Part shown: piece by piece, positions 22,440 through 34,389 of the stretch
Numbering within the stretch: the stretch's first letter is position 1
How the letters are laid out: every line of letters starts with the position of its first letter
Assembly: GCF_000699445.3 (NCBI RefSeq)
Contig: NC_067201.1
Location: 11,587,501-11,651,500 of the forward strand
Length of the DNA: 64,000 nucleotides
From: Schistosoma haematobium
Lineage: Eukaryota; Platyhelminthes; Trematoda; Strigeidida; Schistosomatidae
Direction: 5' to 3'
Notes under the pieces: generated by a model
Told to the model about the DNA's origin: nothing
Database searches by the model: none
The model's input: only the letters and a program-made list of their open reading frames with translations
Program-made: the position numbers and the translations under genes

Positions 22440-25290
22440 AGCAAATACACTGCTTCTCACACATTCCTCGTTCTATTTTCATTCGTGATTGAGTTAACTG
22501 AGATCTAAAACAAATATTATTTACATTCATAGACTGTGAGTGCGAATACCCCATACCTTGTTTTGGATTATACCACTGGAGCGTTCGTCGACACGTTTAA
22601 AAATTACCCAGTATTTATAATTGTGGATTTATTGTACCAGACTAAGGCTGAACACGCATCATTTTGGGCGAACTTAAGTAAAGTCCCGTTTTCATTGTAT
22701 TTGTAACATTTAACTGGTATATATTAATATTACTAATGACTTTTATTAACTTTGTTGATACTTTTTGCGTTTATATATCGTCTGGTCCACCACAAGCTAC
22801 TGTAAACTGGCTTATCTGTTTCAAGTCGCATCTTGTAGTAACCGTATGGTTAAAAATTTTCTGGTAGGTAGAATGACCGTTCAGTGGTATTACTCCAAGT
22901 GCATCCGACTGCTTTTCATGGTTAAGGATACCTTGAGTGTAAGGTGATGTGTTTGATTGCTGGGACAAGTAGCTAACATGTCACTGGAAGCTGACTGGAT
23001 GGTTTCATGGTAAAAGTGTAAAACTCTAATGCAGATGACGAGTGGATAGACTCTAAAAACACAATCAATAAACTCGCCAAGCAAAAATACCATGACAACA
23101 AGGCTAAAGACAACATATCACGTCGAGCTTACCAATAAAGATGCCACAAGTATTCGGAGATTGACAACGCTTTTACACGTATCACCTTAATAATCAAAGG
23201 ACAACAACCCAGTCAAATCAGAAGTCGGAAATGATGGGGTTCGAAGACATATTCCGAAATCTATCAATACGTTAGGGAGAGTTTGGTCTAAGCTGGCTAG
23301 TAGCTGCAAGGTACGCATAGTATGGATTACCCACTCGTGATCTAGTGAGGATGCGTCAGCAGGTGCGTTCGACTAAAGTGTGTCTGATAAAATTAGTGAA
23401 TTGAACATTAATTTCAAACACGCACGGAACCTTTTCTTTTGAAAGTTTATTTATCGTCACTAATTCTACTCAGACCAAGCCATTAAATAGTGTATTGCAA
23501 GTTTTTAAATATAGTAGAAAGTGGAATTTTCCAGCATAATTCAACCTAATATATTGTGACTGAAGCTTTCAGAAGTTTAACTAATTGTTTTCTCTTTGGT
23601 TTGTGGTGATATTCAGCTTCGTATCCTCCTCTGTAGATTATCAGACAAATTCTACATGCTATTGTCCGATGAACTACCCATTAATGGGTTCTTTATCATA
23701 CAGAATTTTTAAAATACAAGTGTACTCTAGTGGTTTCGGAGAAATTGATGAATTGGATGTATGTTGTTTCTGCTTAGTAACGACTCCTATGTACATTATT
23801 CGACGCCTAATTCGAAAACACAATATAAAATACGTGGAATCGTGAACATAATGTTCTGTCTGACTTGAGCCAGACAGCCCCGGAAATTTCTAGTTAGCGT
23901 GGCTACAAACAGCTGTATCGCATAAATACCCGACAGAACCAGAGTTCTTGAGTAATAATTCCGAGTTCGGACCTGGTATGCAACGTGTACGCGATGCTAT
24001 TTTCGAAAAAAGACCATAAAAACTGCAATCATAATGCAATACTCGAACATAATCCGAATCATTAACCTTAGTGAATATCTGCATGAAAGTATTGTCCTTT
24101 ATTTTTATCGATTTCGTTTATTTAACAACCGCACCTGGGAAGCATCTTATATGCAAATCAATGTTGTAAATCAAAGATCATGCTTGTAAAAATGTCGTGT
24201 ACCCGCCTGGTCAGAAATATATCATAGTCAATTCGATTAATTATTGATACGACTGGATGACACAGTGGTTAGAAGATGTGAACGTAAAAGAGTGAATAGT
24301 GGGACGAATAATTGAATACTTTGGTCTCTGATTGTAGTGGCTTTTAAGGATATGATATAAAACATTTCTAAAAAACAAACGACCTAAAATGAATGAAGCT
24401 TGAGTCGCTTTGAGACTAGTTCGATCTGGAACCACGGAATATACGGATGACTGGAGGCACACTATTGGCTAATCACGCTGCAATAGGAACGTCACTCTCT
24501 TTTCTGTAAGAGCTCTTCTATGGGTCCTTCTAATATGGATTCTGAAAAATTCTCAAGCTTGTAAGTTTTTGATAGTTCATGAAAGATAAAAACTAAAAGA
24601 AAACAGAATTATTAGTGATGTTAGATCTCTAGACCTCATTTTGGCAATTTTATTCTGGAGGTTTGAATTTACTGTTTTCGTGCCAAAAGCTCTCCTTTTC
24701 ATCTTCGTGTCGTATTTCGCATTCGGGAGGACCTTAAACGTCATTGATTTGTTACCGCTTTTAATATGTTGTTTTTCATCGTTTTCCTAGGACGTTTCTA
24801 TACTGCATGTAGTCACTTGGATTGTGATTGTTGTTCGTACTTCTTACTGCTTGTAGAATACATTTTCCCGCTTCTGAACCTGTACTTCTGTTTCTGGTTA
24901 GCGGAGCTGGAACGTAATGGAACAGTTAGATTACTTGTCCATTTTGTCCTGAGACTTCGTTCCGTTTACAGATTAGGTGGACTCGTTATCTCTTCAAACA
25001 TAACAAGAACATAACAAACATCCTACGATTTAATAGTTCTTTAAAATATTACCAAAAACATGTTAAAACAAAGCTGTCCCACTGTAAACAAAAGTCCTTA
25101 TGAAAGATCTTGAATCGGTGCTGCATTTTTAGCTTACCGCCAAGGCATGGCAACAGAATTACAATGGACATTGAAAGGGTGAAAAATTAAATACACCTAT
25201 AAGAGAACTCTCACTCTAAGAAACGCTGCACACAAAATTATGTCTACGAATTAAGCTGTGTCAATTGTTATGTGTCCTGTATTATAAATT
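22440..25290. other. Gene-free stretch between retroelement relics
   Basis: The frames at 22765-23093, 23585-23845, 24241-24462 and 24766-25014 show no domain. 24245-24275 has a weak tRNA-like head (GACACAGTGGTTAGAAGATG). Otherwise no feature is supported. Confidence 0.25.
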
Positions 25291-25299
25291 TTTCCCATA

Positions 25300-25630
25300 A
25301 CATCTCGACTCATGCCAAGGAACACTTAAGTTGCACAGAAAGACCTTATAATCCTGTAGAATTGAAGAATTTACAGGTTAAATTAGCATCAGTAGTACAT
25401 GCTATATTCGATAACCACCAAAATGAGAATAAGCATATCAGAATATCAAAAGAATTCAGACAGGCTTTTCTAAATATAAAGAGAGGCAATAGTCGAAGCG
25501 CTTTATATAGTGCTAAATCTCTCTTCACTCAATAAGGAAGAAGGCCTGAATATTCACCCAACTTTGACAGATTATCCGAACAATCAAGTTTGTCCCTATT
25601 TCATTTCCACACAATTTACCCACACACTTG
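25300..25630 (+). pseudogene. Possible PIGS (GPI transamidase subunit) C-terminal relic
   Basis: The frame ending at 25535 reads LQVKLASVVHAIFDNHQNEN, RISKEFRQAFLNIKRGN and SALYSAKSLFTQ. After the TAA a +1 shift gives KEEGLNIHPTL then YPNNQVCPYFI. The order (helical repeat, SALxxAxxxxx, HPxL, YxPNDQxxxYxI) resembles the C-terminal luminal part of PIG-S, which precedes its last membrane segment (family pattern recalled, not searched). If right, it is a frameshifted fragment without the membrane anchor, possibly a retrocopy in this graveyard. It could also be an unrelated exon of an unrecognised gene. Confidence 0.28.
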
Positions 25631-26589
25631 ATTTCAACCCCACTACTTGATTTTACAATGCATGCATTTTTCATACCCACATCCTGAAGCACACGTCAAC
25701 ACAGTGATAGGTGATACAAATATATTATTTGGTTATATTGTTACTTCTGCTCGACTAGTGTTTAGCCTCTCCATTAGCTATTAAAATCAGAAGGGTTTAA
25801 GAATGGGTTTCATTCTTTATTATGCAATGCAGAGTACAAGTCGAATGTTGGATTTAACAAGTTTTAATATACAAGTGTTTCGCTACTCAACAGAGGAAAG
25901 TAGGAAAACATACAATGATTTATTTTGCTGGCATACCTCGTACAAACTGTCACCTTGGCGAGTGCACATCTCGCCAAAATTCACAATCGTGCGTTGAGAT
26001 TTTGATGATACTAAATATTTGTTCAACGCAATTTTCTGATAACTTTCTGCTTTAAAGTAACGGATGGAAGGCGCTTTATATAAAGCGTGACCTTAACAAA
26101 TAGGTTGCCAATCAAAGTATAGGCATCAAGGAGGGTATAATGCATGAGAGTTGTTTATTAAAGTAGGCGGAAAAGTAGGAGAATATATGAGTTATAGGTA
26201 AGGTAACGAGTGGTGAACTGAAACTAAGAGTAAGTAAACATAGTGCACAGGAAAGTGGAAAGCCGATGAAAAAAAGCAAGAAGGAACTCAGAATAACTTG
26301 TGGTTAATGTTGTTTTGTGCTATCCTAACCGGTCGATGGATAACAGGCTACATAGATGAAGGACCACTGGTAGTAGGCGGTTGATTGTGCAGTCCCCTTG
26401 ACTTTCAGGGTAGTGGTGAGCGTCCCTTGGCGACTAACTTTAGTTGAGCAGCATCGATAAGTCCAGTGATTTACCTGTCCACTTCAAGTAAAAAATTAAG
26501 GAGGGAAGAGTGTCTGATACAATTGCAAAGTAGGAAAGTAATGCAAACTGAACTTATAGTTTAATCTGGGCTACACATGTAGAGAGCCT

Positions 26590-27260
26590 ATAATATCTGA
26601 ATGAAACGCAAATGTGTTCGATCAGTGCAAGTAAGTGCCTTTTCAGGAAGTCTTACAAACGTATATCATTTGTCTGCCATGTGTATTTCAAAAGAAAGAC
26701 TGTTCCATACCAATGCGTACTTGATGAAGAAGAAGTTTTTCCAAGTCTTTGATCTGTATCACTCAACTTTGACCGTAGATACTTTGTCTGGAAGCTCGCA
26801 TTCATATGAGTCCTGGGCAAGAACCATATTACATGTGGAGTAAGTAAGGTCGTTGAGGATTTTAAAGTAGAGAGTCAAATTAAACCTAAGCCTTCATTTC
26901 AAAGGGTTTCTAGACCTAAGATATGGTATCAGAAAATTTAGTTAATGAGTGAGTCAGTCGTAAGTATTTTGCGGGTGACATCCCTTTGTATTCCTTTCAC
27001 CTTAAGTATATCGGACAGGTGTAATTTGAAAAATAAGAACAAACAGTATTCAACGATAGGTCTTACACATACCTTGTACAGAATGATTTTAGATTCATGT
27101 TGAAAGAAGTTACGAAGTATGAAGCCAAACAATTTCCTCATTTTGGATGCTTTGTTTGAGATATGTTCAGAGAAGTTAGAACTGTGTGAATAATGTGCCC
27201 CTAAATCAGTTACTAATGCGAGTTTGGTCAGTACGTTCTTATTAAGAATTAGTTTTATTT
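26590..27260 (-). pseudogene. CR1-type LINE reverse-transcriptase C-terminal relic
   Basis: Minus strand: FSEHISNKASKMRKLFGFIL then ESKIILYKVCVRPIVEY and SDILKVKGIQRDVTRKI. This is the RT thumb region of CR1/Jockey-type LINEs (SEHI, LGFIxRNF, LYKxxVRPxLEY, xQRRxTRxI). Downstream, after frameshifts, the LGLETL and STLKSSTTL segments continue the usual C-terminal pattern. The catalytic YADD part is missing upstream, so it is inactive. The plus-strand frame at 26601-26843 is antisense to it. Confidence 0.72.
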
Positions 27261-27639
27261 TAGGTATTACAAAACTAATTTGAGTGAGACAACGATATCA
27301 AAACAGAACTTAAGATAACAAGTGAGAACTTTAACGGTGTTTCCAAATAAGTCATTTGTAAACAGGTTTTGGTTCTCATGACGAAACTTGTTTGGACATC
27401 ATCTGAGTAGTTCCTGTATTCAACTTTCTTTGTCTGATGTAAGTGCGTAGTATTATGTTTATGCATTCAGTACTTTTTTTAAAACATGAATACAACGCTC
27501 ATACATCAAGAGCAGAAGTTCTGAGGAGGTTTGGTTAACATAATATTATAGACTACCACTTTTTGCTAATGTTATTGCTGTTGTTAGTGAAATAAAATAT
27601 ACGAAACGGTATGAGAAACGTTTTTTTAATAAACACATT

Positions 27640-28096
27640 TTAGGCTGCAGCCAAAACTGTGCATATTCTTGACTGGCTAATCTGCTCTGCCCATCTAACC
27701 TTTTTAGCCACCTGTGCAGATTTCTCGTTCTTACTTATCGATTCCGTAATTATCTTGTTAAGCAAACGTTCTAACAACAAATATGGCGGTTCATGATAGA
27801 AATAGGCCGGTTTTAGCCTATCATTACTTACGGAGTCCATGTTTCCGTGTTTTTCTACCACGAAATATTTAGATTTCCTTAAGACGACTTTCAAATGGAG
27901 GGCTAAGAGGTGCTTTTATTTTGTCACATCTTATCCAGACGTGCGTGCAGTTGCTTAGATTCTTAAGTACATATATGGCTCGCGATTGTTCACGAGCATT
28001 AACTGACTTGAATTTTGACACGTGGTTCCGCATTTGGTCTACGTAATTTTCTGAATTAGGCTTTTTTACTGTCGGTATGAGGGTTGATAAACTCAC
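27640..28096 (-). pseudogene. Gypsy integrase C-terminal relic
   Basis: Two overlapping frames: YVDQMRNHVSKFKSVNAREQ with CTHVWIRCDKIKAPLSPPFE, then a shift and SKYFVVEKHGNMDSVSNDRL KPAY. These are the linker and the GPY/F-type module (xxHVxVRxDxxxxPLxPPYxGPFxVL ... DRLKPAY) found at the C-terminus of Gypsy polyproteins. Confidence 0.75.
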
Positions 28097-28531
28097 CCGG
28101 TAGTCTCAGAGTCGTTCAGAAAACTACTTTCACTGTTGAACACCGTGCGTCAGTTTTGACAGATGCTCGTATTACCAACATAACTAATGGTAAAAATTCT
28201 GTCCACCAATTGGTGTTTGAGTGCGATATAAAGGCAGACTTTAGTTGCCAGTGGAAACGTTAGCCTGAGGGTGATATTCGGTGCAGCTTATCCTATTAGA
28301 GTCCAAAAGTTTAGCTAAGTTTTTAAATAGTTCAGATTGTACTTTTCTATCCGTCCTTACTGTTATAGGTGTACCGATAATGGCAACGCAGTTCTGCATG
28401 AAAAATTTAGCCACTGTTTCAGCTGTGATGTCCATTATCGGTATGGCTACAGGGAATTTCGTCAATCGATCTATACATGTAAACAGATAATTAAAACCGT
28501 TAAAACGAGGTAAAGGAAATACTAAATCCAT
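28097..28531 (-). pseudogene. Gypsy integrase core relic
   Basis: It contains LFTCIDRLTKFPVAIPIMD (first Asp), TVRTDRKVQSELF (second Asp; usual TDRGxQF altered) and YHPQANVSTGN, after which the frame breaks before the expected catalytic Glu. In another frame QLKSAFISHSNTNWW and FLPLVMLVIRASVKT continue the core. The plus-strand frame at 28281-28490 is antisense. Confidence 0.78.
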
Positions 28532-28579
28532 ATATACATGGACGAAACGTGAATCTGGTTGTAAGAAAACGCCAATGGG

Positions 28580-28948
28580 TTAATTTGTGTGTTGATTAGC
28601 TTTTGATTGTTGAAACAACGAAAACTCTCTAACCCATTTGTGTACATTTTTTTGTAAATTTGGCCATACATATCTGGCGTCGATTAGTCTAGTCGAAGGT
28701 TTTGCATCAGGATGAGACAAAGAATGCAAGTTATTAAATATTAATTTTTTCACAATTTTTGGGACGAAAGGTCGCGCAATTGCCTTCGTCGTGTCACAGT
28801 AAATTAAAATACCGTCAATAAGCGATGGTAACTGCTTTAGTTCAAGACTCAACTTGTTTGTTGTGAGTAGTTTTCGTAGTTCTTGAGCCCCTTCTTGTCT
28901 GTCTCTCAATGTCTCGGAATTTACCGTAGATTGTTGTGTCACATCCAT
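28580..28948 (-). pseudogene. Gypsy integrase zinc-binding region relic
   Basis: It reads GILIYCDTTKAIARPFVPKI, then IFNNLHSLSHPDAKPSTRLI and YVWPNLQKNVHKWVREFSLF. The H-x3-H part (HSLSH) of the HHCC finger is present. In the following CxxC position FQQSK stands where CxxCQ is expected, so the zinc ligands are lost. Confidence 0.75.
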
Positions 28949-28998
28949 TTATAGCCGAGATAATGCATATGCTACCTGGTTGTTTTACCTTTAACACG

Positions 28999-29557
28999 TC
29001 AGATATCACTTGTGGACTGTATTATATGGCCAAGGTATCGGACTTTCCGAGGTGAGTATTTGTCATATCCCGCTTTTGGTGCACTGACCAGTGGTTTGTG
29101 ATCCGTAAAAACTATGAAATTCCTACCTCCGATCACGTGTCGGAAATGCTTAATGGTCAGGTAGATTGCAAGAAGCTGTAGCCCGAAGGTAGAACGCCTT
29201 TGCTGAAGCGGATCTTTTTGAGAAGAAAGCAATTGATTTCCAGGAGTTTTTTACTAGTTGGTTAAGGGAACCGTTTACTGCTTTATCTGGAGCATCCACC
29301 ATCAAAGCAACTGAGGAAAATGAATTCGGATACATCAACGAAGATGCTTGATCCAGTTTATCCTTTAGCTGTTTAATAGCCTCAACAGCCTCAGAGGTTC
29401 GCTTGAACTCTTTTGGTTTCCCTTTGAGTGAATTCGTCAAATGTTGAATTAATTTTGCACAACCGGGTATGAATCTACGATAAAATTTAGGTGGATTTAT
29501 AAAACATATAATTTGTGTTAGAGAACCAGATATGGGGCATTGTTTGATGGTGTCCAC
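28999..29557 (-). pseudogene. Gypsy RT thumb and RNase H relic
   Basis: KFYRRFIPGCAKLIQHLTN and KGKPKEFKRTSEAVEAIKQL form the RT-RNase H connection. SIAFFSKR and, after a frameshift, STFGLQLLAIYLTIKHFRH and FIVFTDHKPLV are RNase H motifs (expected LELLAIYxxxKHFR, FTDHKPL). The Glu of the ELLA motif reads Gln (LQLL), so a catalytic residue is lost. Confidence 0.8.
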
Positions 29558-29599
29558 CTCTTATTTGATCCGTGAAGAGGGATCAGTATCATCAGCACC

Positions 29600-30060
29600 T
29601 AAACCGTGTTGAACGAAACATGGGAGAGCTTGTCCCATCCTTGTTTTAGGAATGCTCCACACACTGTGTTGTCATACATTAAGACTTGGAGGTGACGTAA
29701 AAACTCTGACGGCGACCTATCACCTGATGTTTCTCCCCGGAAAAACCTTTGGATTCTCTGACGGTCTGACAGTCACAAACGGTCCATTATCCCTCGTCTC
29801 AAGGTGATGTATGGCTGTGGGGATGTCAGACCTAAAATGAAGTCACGGACGTCTTTGGCGACTGAAGAAGAGAGGACATAAGTCTCCATAGCGAATTCCT
29901 CCAGATTTGATCTTGTGTCCCATGGAATAATGGTCTAGTTGTGCAAACCACAACTTAGGGTCACTACGACCAAACTCTGGAAGTTGGGCCTTCGCAGTCA
30001 TAACAGTGTCTAACTCCACTGGTGATAAATCTCTCAGGTTTTGGGTTTGTATTGAGTTTG
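29600..30060 (-). pseudogene. Gypsy gag relic
   Basis: Frames on the minus strand give AQLPEFGRSDPKLWFAQLDH, KDVRDFILGLTSPQPYITLR (after a shift) and SPSEFLRHLQVLMYDNTVCG with FLKQGWDKLS. This is the usual pattern of trematode Gypsy gag (LPxFxxxDPxLWFxQLE, GDRSPSEFLRHLxxL). No zinc knuckle is seen before the deletion point near 29575. Confidence 0.65.
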
Positions 30061-30069
30061 ATATAGAGT

Positions 30070-33000
30070 ATAGGACAATATAGTAATGTAATAGGAGCGA
30101 AAAATGGTTACTAAAATTCGAAAACCTTGGTACAAAAATCTGTATATATATAGCTTTGGTTAAGGATAATCAGAAGGTCTAACTTTACAACTAAGTTAAA
30201 AAACTGTTACTAAATTAAATTAAATTCGTGTTCAACACAGAGCTCACCAGTTTCCTGCCTACTGGTAACCCTCGTTCTATTGCTAGAAGAAACCAGACTA
30301 GCAGTGAATAGTCCTTTATTTAGATCTTGGCACAGTCACAGATGAGCGGGGGATAACCTTTTCAAACACATAAAGCTTTTCCACATTCAGTATAAGATAA
30401 TAGGAAATATATTGCTTATACAAAATAAGGAAGTGAATGAATACTTGAAGTCTATTGTTTTAACGTATACTTGGTCGTTTGAGAACAATTCTTAACCAAT
30501 CAACTTAGGCTGTTACAAATCTACGGATATGACACCAGTAAGTACATGACTATTATTATTATTATTATTCACAAACATCTTATGGGTACATAAGCGTTGT
30601 GAAGAAACCATTTCGGGTTTCTCCAAAAAATGCAGTAATACACAATTTTCAATAATGTTAGCATTATACTTGCCATATTAAAAAAAGGTAATAATAGTAG
30701 GATATTAATAATAATAAATCGGGTCTGTGTAATTGAGGAGAATATTGAATCGAGTTTAAAGAAGGAAATGGAGAAAATAAGGGAATAGAAATAAAGGAGA
30801 CGTGAAATACCCAAACAGTTTAATAAACGTGTTTATGAACACAGAACAAGAATAAACGACTATGTGTGTATCGTCAAATTAGTAACAGAAAATAATTAAG
30901 AAAAAACTACTTACTATCGCAGTAAGGTATGAGGCTAGAATAAATGTTTGTGCAGTTATAGTTTGGAGTGATGCTATGAAAGTCTCAATTATTAAGTGAA
31001 AAGGATAACCAAATATCAATATGTATGAGTCATATATGCATAGTGAAGATAAAACGAGTCTGAGAAGTTAAGTTTAGCACAAGTTATTGTCTTAATTACA
31101 AACTTCGTAATCTTAAGAATAATATTTATTTAGAGGGGAAAACGAGAGGGAGAAAAGAAGTGAACACCTAGTGAAAAGGTTAATCCATTTTAAGAATAAT
31201 AATTGTGTAATGAATATCGACCTCAGAAGTAAACCAGCAATTGAGAAAAATGAAATAAAAACCCTTTAGTGCACTCGGATGAATACATTTAGATTTATGT
31301 AATAGTATACAGAGTGAAACCGGATATTAATATAAATATCTGTGCAATAATAATTAAGAATGATGCTATGAAAGTCAAAATCGACTTCAAAGGACAATCT
31401 GGCTGCTTTCCAGTCTTGTTTCGCAATAAATGAGTTGGTTGGGATAAATGCTGATTCCGAATCCCATGTTGACTGAGAGTTATTATAATAAGGATTTATC
31501 CCCAAATAATAGTCTGTTACATGATGCGCGACAGTTTGCAGGCAAGATGAAATTGTTACAATAGATACAGTCTTCACCTTGGCGGGTTACTCAGTTAGTT
31601 TGATAGTTTATAAAGTACATTTATCATAAAAGTATGGAGGATAACACTTCTGACATATGATTGCAAATAATATTAGTAACATCCGTATTGCCACTATAAC
31701 AGTTGGTGTGCTTCGTGGAGGCTGCGTTACTACGTACAACTGATAGTCGGGAGTAAGTTCACGTAAATTTGAGACCTTCTATAAACCGTGACCTCATATC
31801 CCTCTGGAACATCTGAGGCATTAATGATGGCGTGAAACAAAGTCAACCGTTCCGTATGCATTATCGGTGGCATATATTGAGAGGGCTTAAAAAAGGGTAA
31901 GAAAAAGAAAGGACGAGATGCAAAACATACACATGCATATTGAAATTGTGTCATTTGAGGTGAAATAGTGAAGGTATGACTACTTAGTCAAATTTTCTAT
32001 TATTAAGGTAGGTTAAAAAGGACAAGCGTAAATATGGTATGAATAGACAAAAAAACTGTACGAATGGAGATGGTTCAAAAAGAAGCTGAAGGTATAGGAT
32101 TATGTGAAGTTTAAAAATATAGTACTGAAAACAGTATTCTGATACATAAATATCTGTCTAAATTTGTTTCAAAGCTATTTCAGCTCATTTTTATCTTTGT
32201 AGATTTTATAGGGATATGAGAACGTTTCGTCATTAGCGAATTGTATAGTTTTCCTTGTAATATTATTATTGATAGGATTACTCGGTAGGAAGTGAAACCA
32301 TTTTGACCTCTTTTAAACGATTTTATGCGGCTTATTAACTTAAACCGAATTTTTAACGTAACTTATCCCCTAGTCAGGTTAGACTGAAAGGCTTGTGATT
32401 AAAGACGATCCGTCTCTTTCCATACACAAATAAAGGGCTAACTATAACATCCTTTCAATTCCTAGGGAAAGACATGTCGAACATCATGATAAAGGGCACT
32501 GAAATAGCGTCGGTGAGAGATAGACGTAACAGTAAATGTTGCCCATTAGGTGTGTAGTTATGAGAAGTGTTGCAAACAATACCCTCATTGTAGACTGCGA
32601 TGGAATGGTTTGAATAAAGTCTCAGCCTTGACGAAATCTAACCCAGCTAATATATCTGAATTTCCGCTCAACAGTAGTTGATGAATTCCATCACTGCGTT
32701 TTGTTCTTCGTTGAATGTGCGGAAACCATCGTTTTTGAAAATTTAAAATTTCTGATGGTAATCGTTTCATAAGTGGCCGAAGTATAATTATGGTCTTTTG
32801 ATATATATTCCGAATTTTTCAGATGGTAATCAAATAGTTCGTGGCATGTTAACAGGAACAATTCTCAGAAGTGTTTCCCACGCCTCAACATTTTTCGTGT
32901 TCGCTTATCTATCCATAAAGAGCAATAGCCTACTTGTTGACCATATGATGAACGGCAATGTTATGGACCTGAATATAGCTCTAAACCCATTTCATTCGTC

Positions 33001-33100
33001 TTCAATCAGTCCAAATATATTGACTGACCAATCTTTTGTAGTAGTTCATCTCCTAGTCAAACATATGTCACGGTTTTACTCTTGTGATTTGTTGCATGTT
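30070..33100. other. Gene-free stretch
   Basis: No recognised feature. An ATT microsatellite lies near 30551-30569. The frames at 30569-30814, 31266-31577 and 31730-31954 are AT-driven. A 61-codon minus frame at 32585-32770 (MKRLPSEILNFQKRWFPHI at its start) has protein-like composition and stays open upstream of the ATG, but I do not recognise it. Confidence 0.3.
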
Positions 33101-33104
33101 GTAG

Positions 33105-33755
33105 TTTAAATCGCCGTCCTGGTATAACGTATCCGCGACCAGTTAGTCGCTATTGGGCATTTAGCAAAATGAGGGATCCTCATCAATACACAGTCGATCC
33201 ACTCCCATTGATACGAACAGGAGGACAAGGACCTGACGGTAAAATTCAACTAAAACACGTCACAACTGGATTAAATCGTCCATGGTTTATGGTAGATCAC
33301 AATCGTTCCAGACAAGTTTTAACTAAAACTATCCATGAAGAATTAGTATTACAGGTCAAAAAACATGGTGGAGACATCCGTTTATTGCTTTAGTAGCCTC
33401 AGGTGAAGTGAAAAGATGGATTATTGCAACTGCTAGTATGAAACCTGGAGATATTATATGTTCACATGTAGATATCCCTACTATTCCAGTTGATCCAAAA
33501 GGTGATGCTTATCCAATCGGTGCATTACCAGTTGGCACAATTATCAGTCAATTTGAAATAAAACCTGGTAAAGGTGCTTTATTTTGTCGGACAGCAGAAT
33601 CTAGTGCAACAATATTTCGACGTGGAAAATATGTTGGTTCAAAATTAAATGAAGAATTAAATTTCACATCTTTAACTGATGAACTAGGAGATGAATATGT
33701 TGTGTTTGTTAGATATGTCGGTTTTGCGATGTATGCACAGAAGCACACTAAATAA
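33105..33755 (+). pseudogene. MRPL2: Mitochondrial ribosomal protein L2 (MRPL2) copy, frameshifted and truncated
   Basis: From an acceptor-like TTGTAG at 33104 the frame reads NRRPGITYPRPVSRYWAFSK then YTVDPLPLIRTGGQGPDGKI up to KKHGGDIRLLL and a stop at 33393. The other frame resumes with IALVASGEVKRWIIATASMK, GDAYPIGALPVGTIISQFEI, KPGKGALFCRTAESSATIFR and VFVRYVGFAMYAQKHTK, stop at 33755. These are the uL2 motifs YTxxPxxxRxTGGRxxxGRI, ALVAxGxxxRWIIA, GDAxPLGALPVGT and PGxGAxxxRxAG. The reading frame shifts near 33380. The C-terminal NRWLGxRP and RG-rich part, which contacts rRNA in L2 proteins, is absent. A sequencing indel in a live gene is the main alternative, but loss of the C-terminus and the retroelement surroundings favour a pseudogene. 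Confidence 0.62.
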
Positions 33756-33902
33756 TTGTTGGCAGCAGGATGACCCTGAACATATATTTGAAGCTGTAAG
33801 CTCTATCCAGTTGATGTGAGAAGCGTTGAATCTTTCAAAGGTGAGACAACAATAAGGTTTACTTCAGGAACAGATGTGATTTGAGACAAGATCTCCAGTA
33901 AA

Positions 33903-34378
33903 TCACCGTAAGCAACGGCAAATTTCTTCTATATTCACTAATTCGTGTATAGATTCAACTGTAAGACAAACTACTTCACATGTACCGCTATATTGCGCAT
34001 CTGATGTAATCAATTGTATACGGAAGTGGTTTATTACATATAATATTATCCCTCCTACCCTGCAAATTATAACCCCATCACTTTTAATACAGATATATAC
34101 TATTACAAATAGAGAATAGCCTAGAGTCACACGAGCCACGTTTTCTTGACAACAACTATATCAGGACTTAATTCGTCAACCATCATACTTAGCTCAGAAA
34201 ACATATTTGTGAGACTACAATTGTTTGTATAGCACATTTTACTGCGTGGTTTGGGGATCATTCCTTCCACCCCTAGTTCACAGGACTTATTTCTTGGATG
34301 ACGAGTATTTGTACAAAAAAATCGCCTCAGATACGTTGGATGCTCATTCAAATATCGTATTACAAAATGAGTATCCAT
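33903..34378 (-). pseudogene. CR1-type LINE endonuclease relic
   Basis: Minus strand: SKMCYTNNCSLTNMFSELSM then MVDELSPDIVVVKKTWL, and after a frameshift VGGIILYVINHFRIQLI and YSGTCEVVCLTVESI. This is the N-terminal part of CR1-type apurinic-like endonucleases (LYTNAQSLxNKxxEL, PxIIGVTETWL, GGVxLYI, CDVVWCxL). The catalytic Glu of the ETWL motif reads Lys (KKTWL), and the protein stops before the SDH motif. It ends about 150 bp downstream of the MRPL2 relic and on the other strand. Confidence 0.68.
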
Positions 34379-34389
34379 TTATGTACATT

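Larger units (their letters stand above)
27640..30060 (-). mobile_element. Internally deleted Ty3/Gypsy element (gag, RNase H, integrase)
   Basis: Gene-level entry. In order on the minus strand: gag-like 30060-29600, RT thumb and RNase H 29557-28999, integrase zinc-binding region 28948-28580, core 28531-28097, C-terminus 28096-27640. The protease and the catalytic RT fingers and palm are missing: gag is followed directly by the thumb. Many stops and frameshifts show an old, inactive copy. No LTR could be delimited. Confidence 0.82.

Noticed and set aside
32585..32770. 61-codon minus frame with protein-like composition
   Set aside because: I recognise no family and see no splice partner; kept only as a note.
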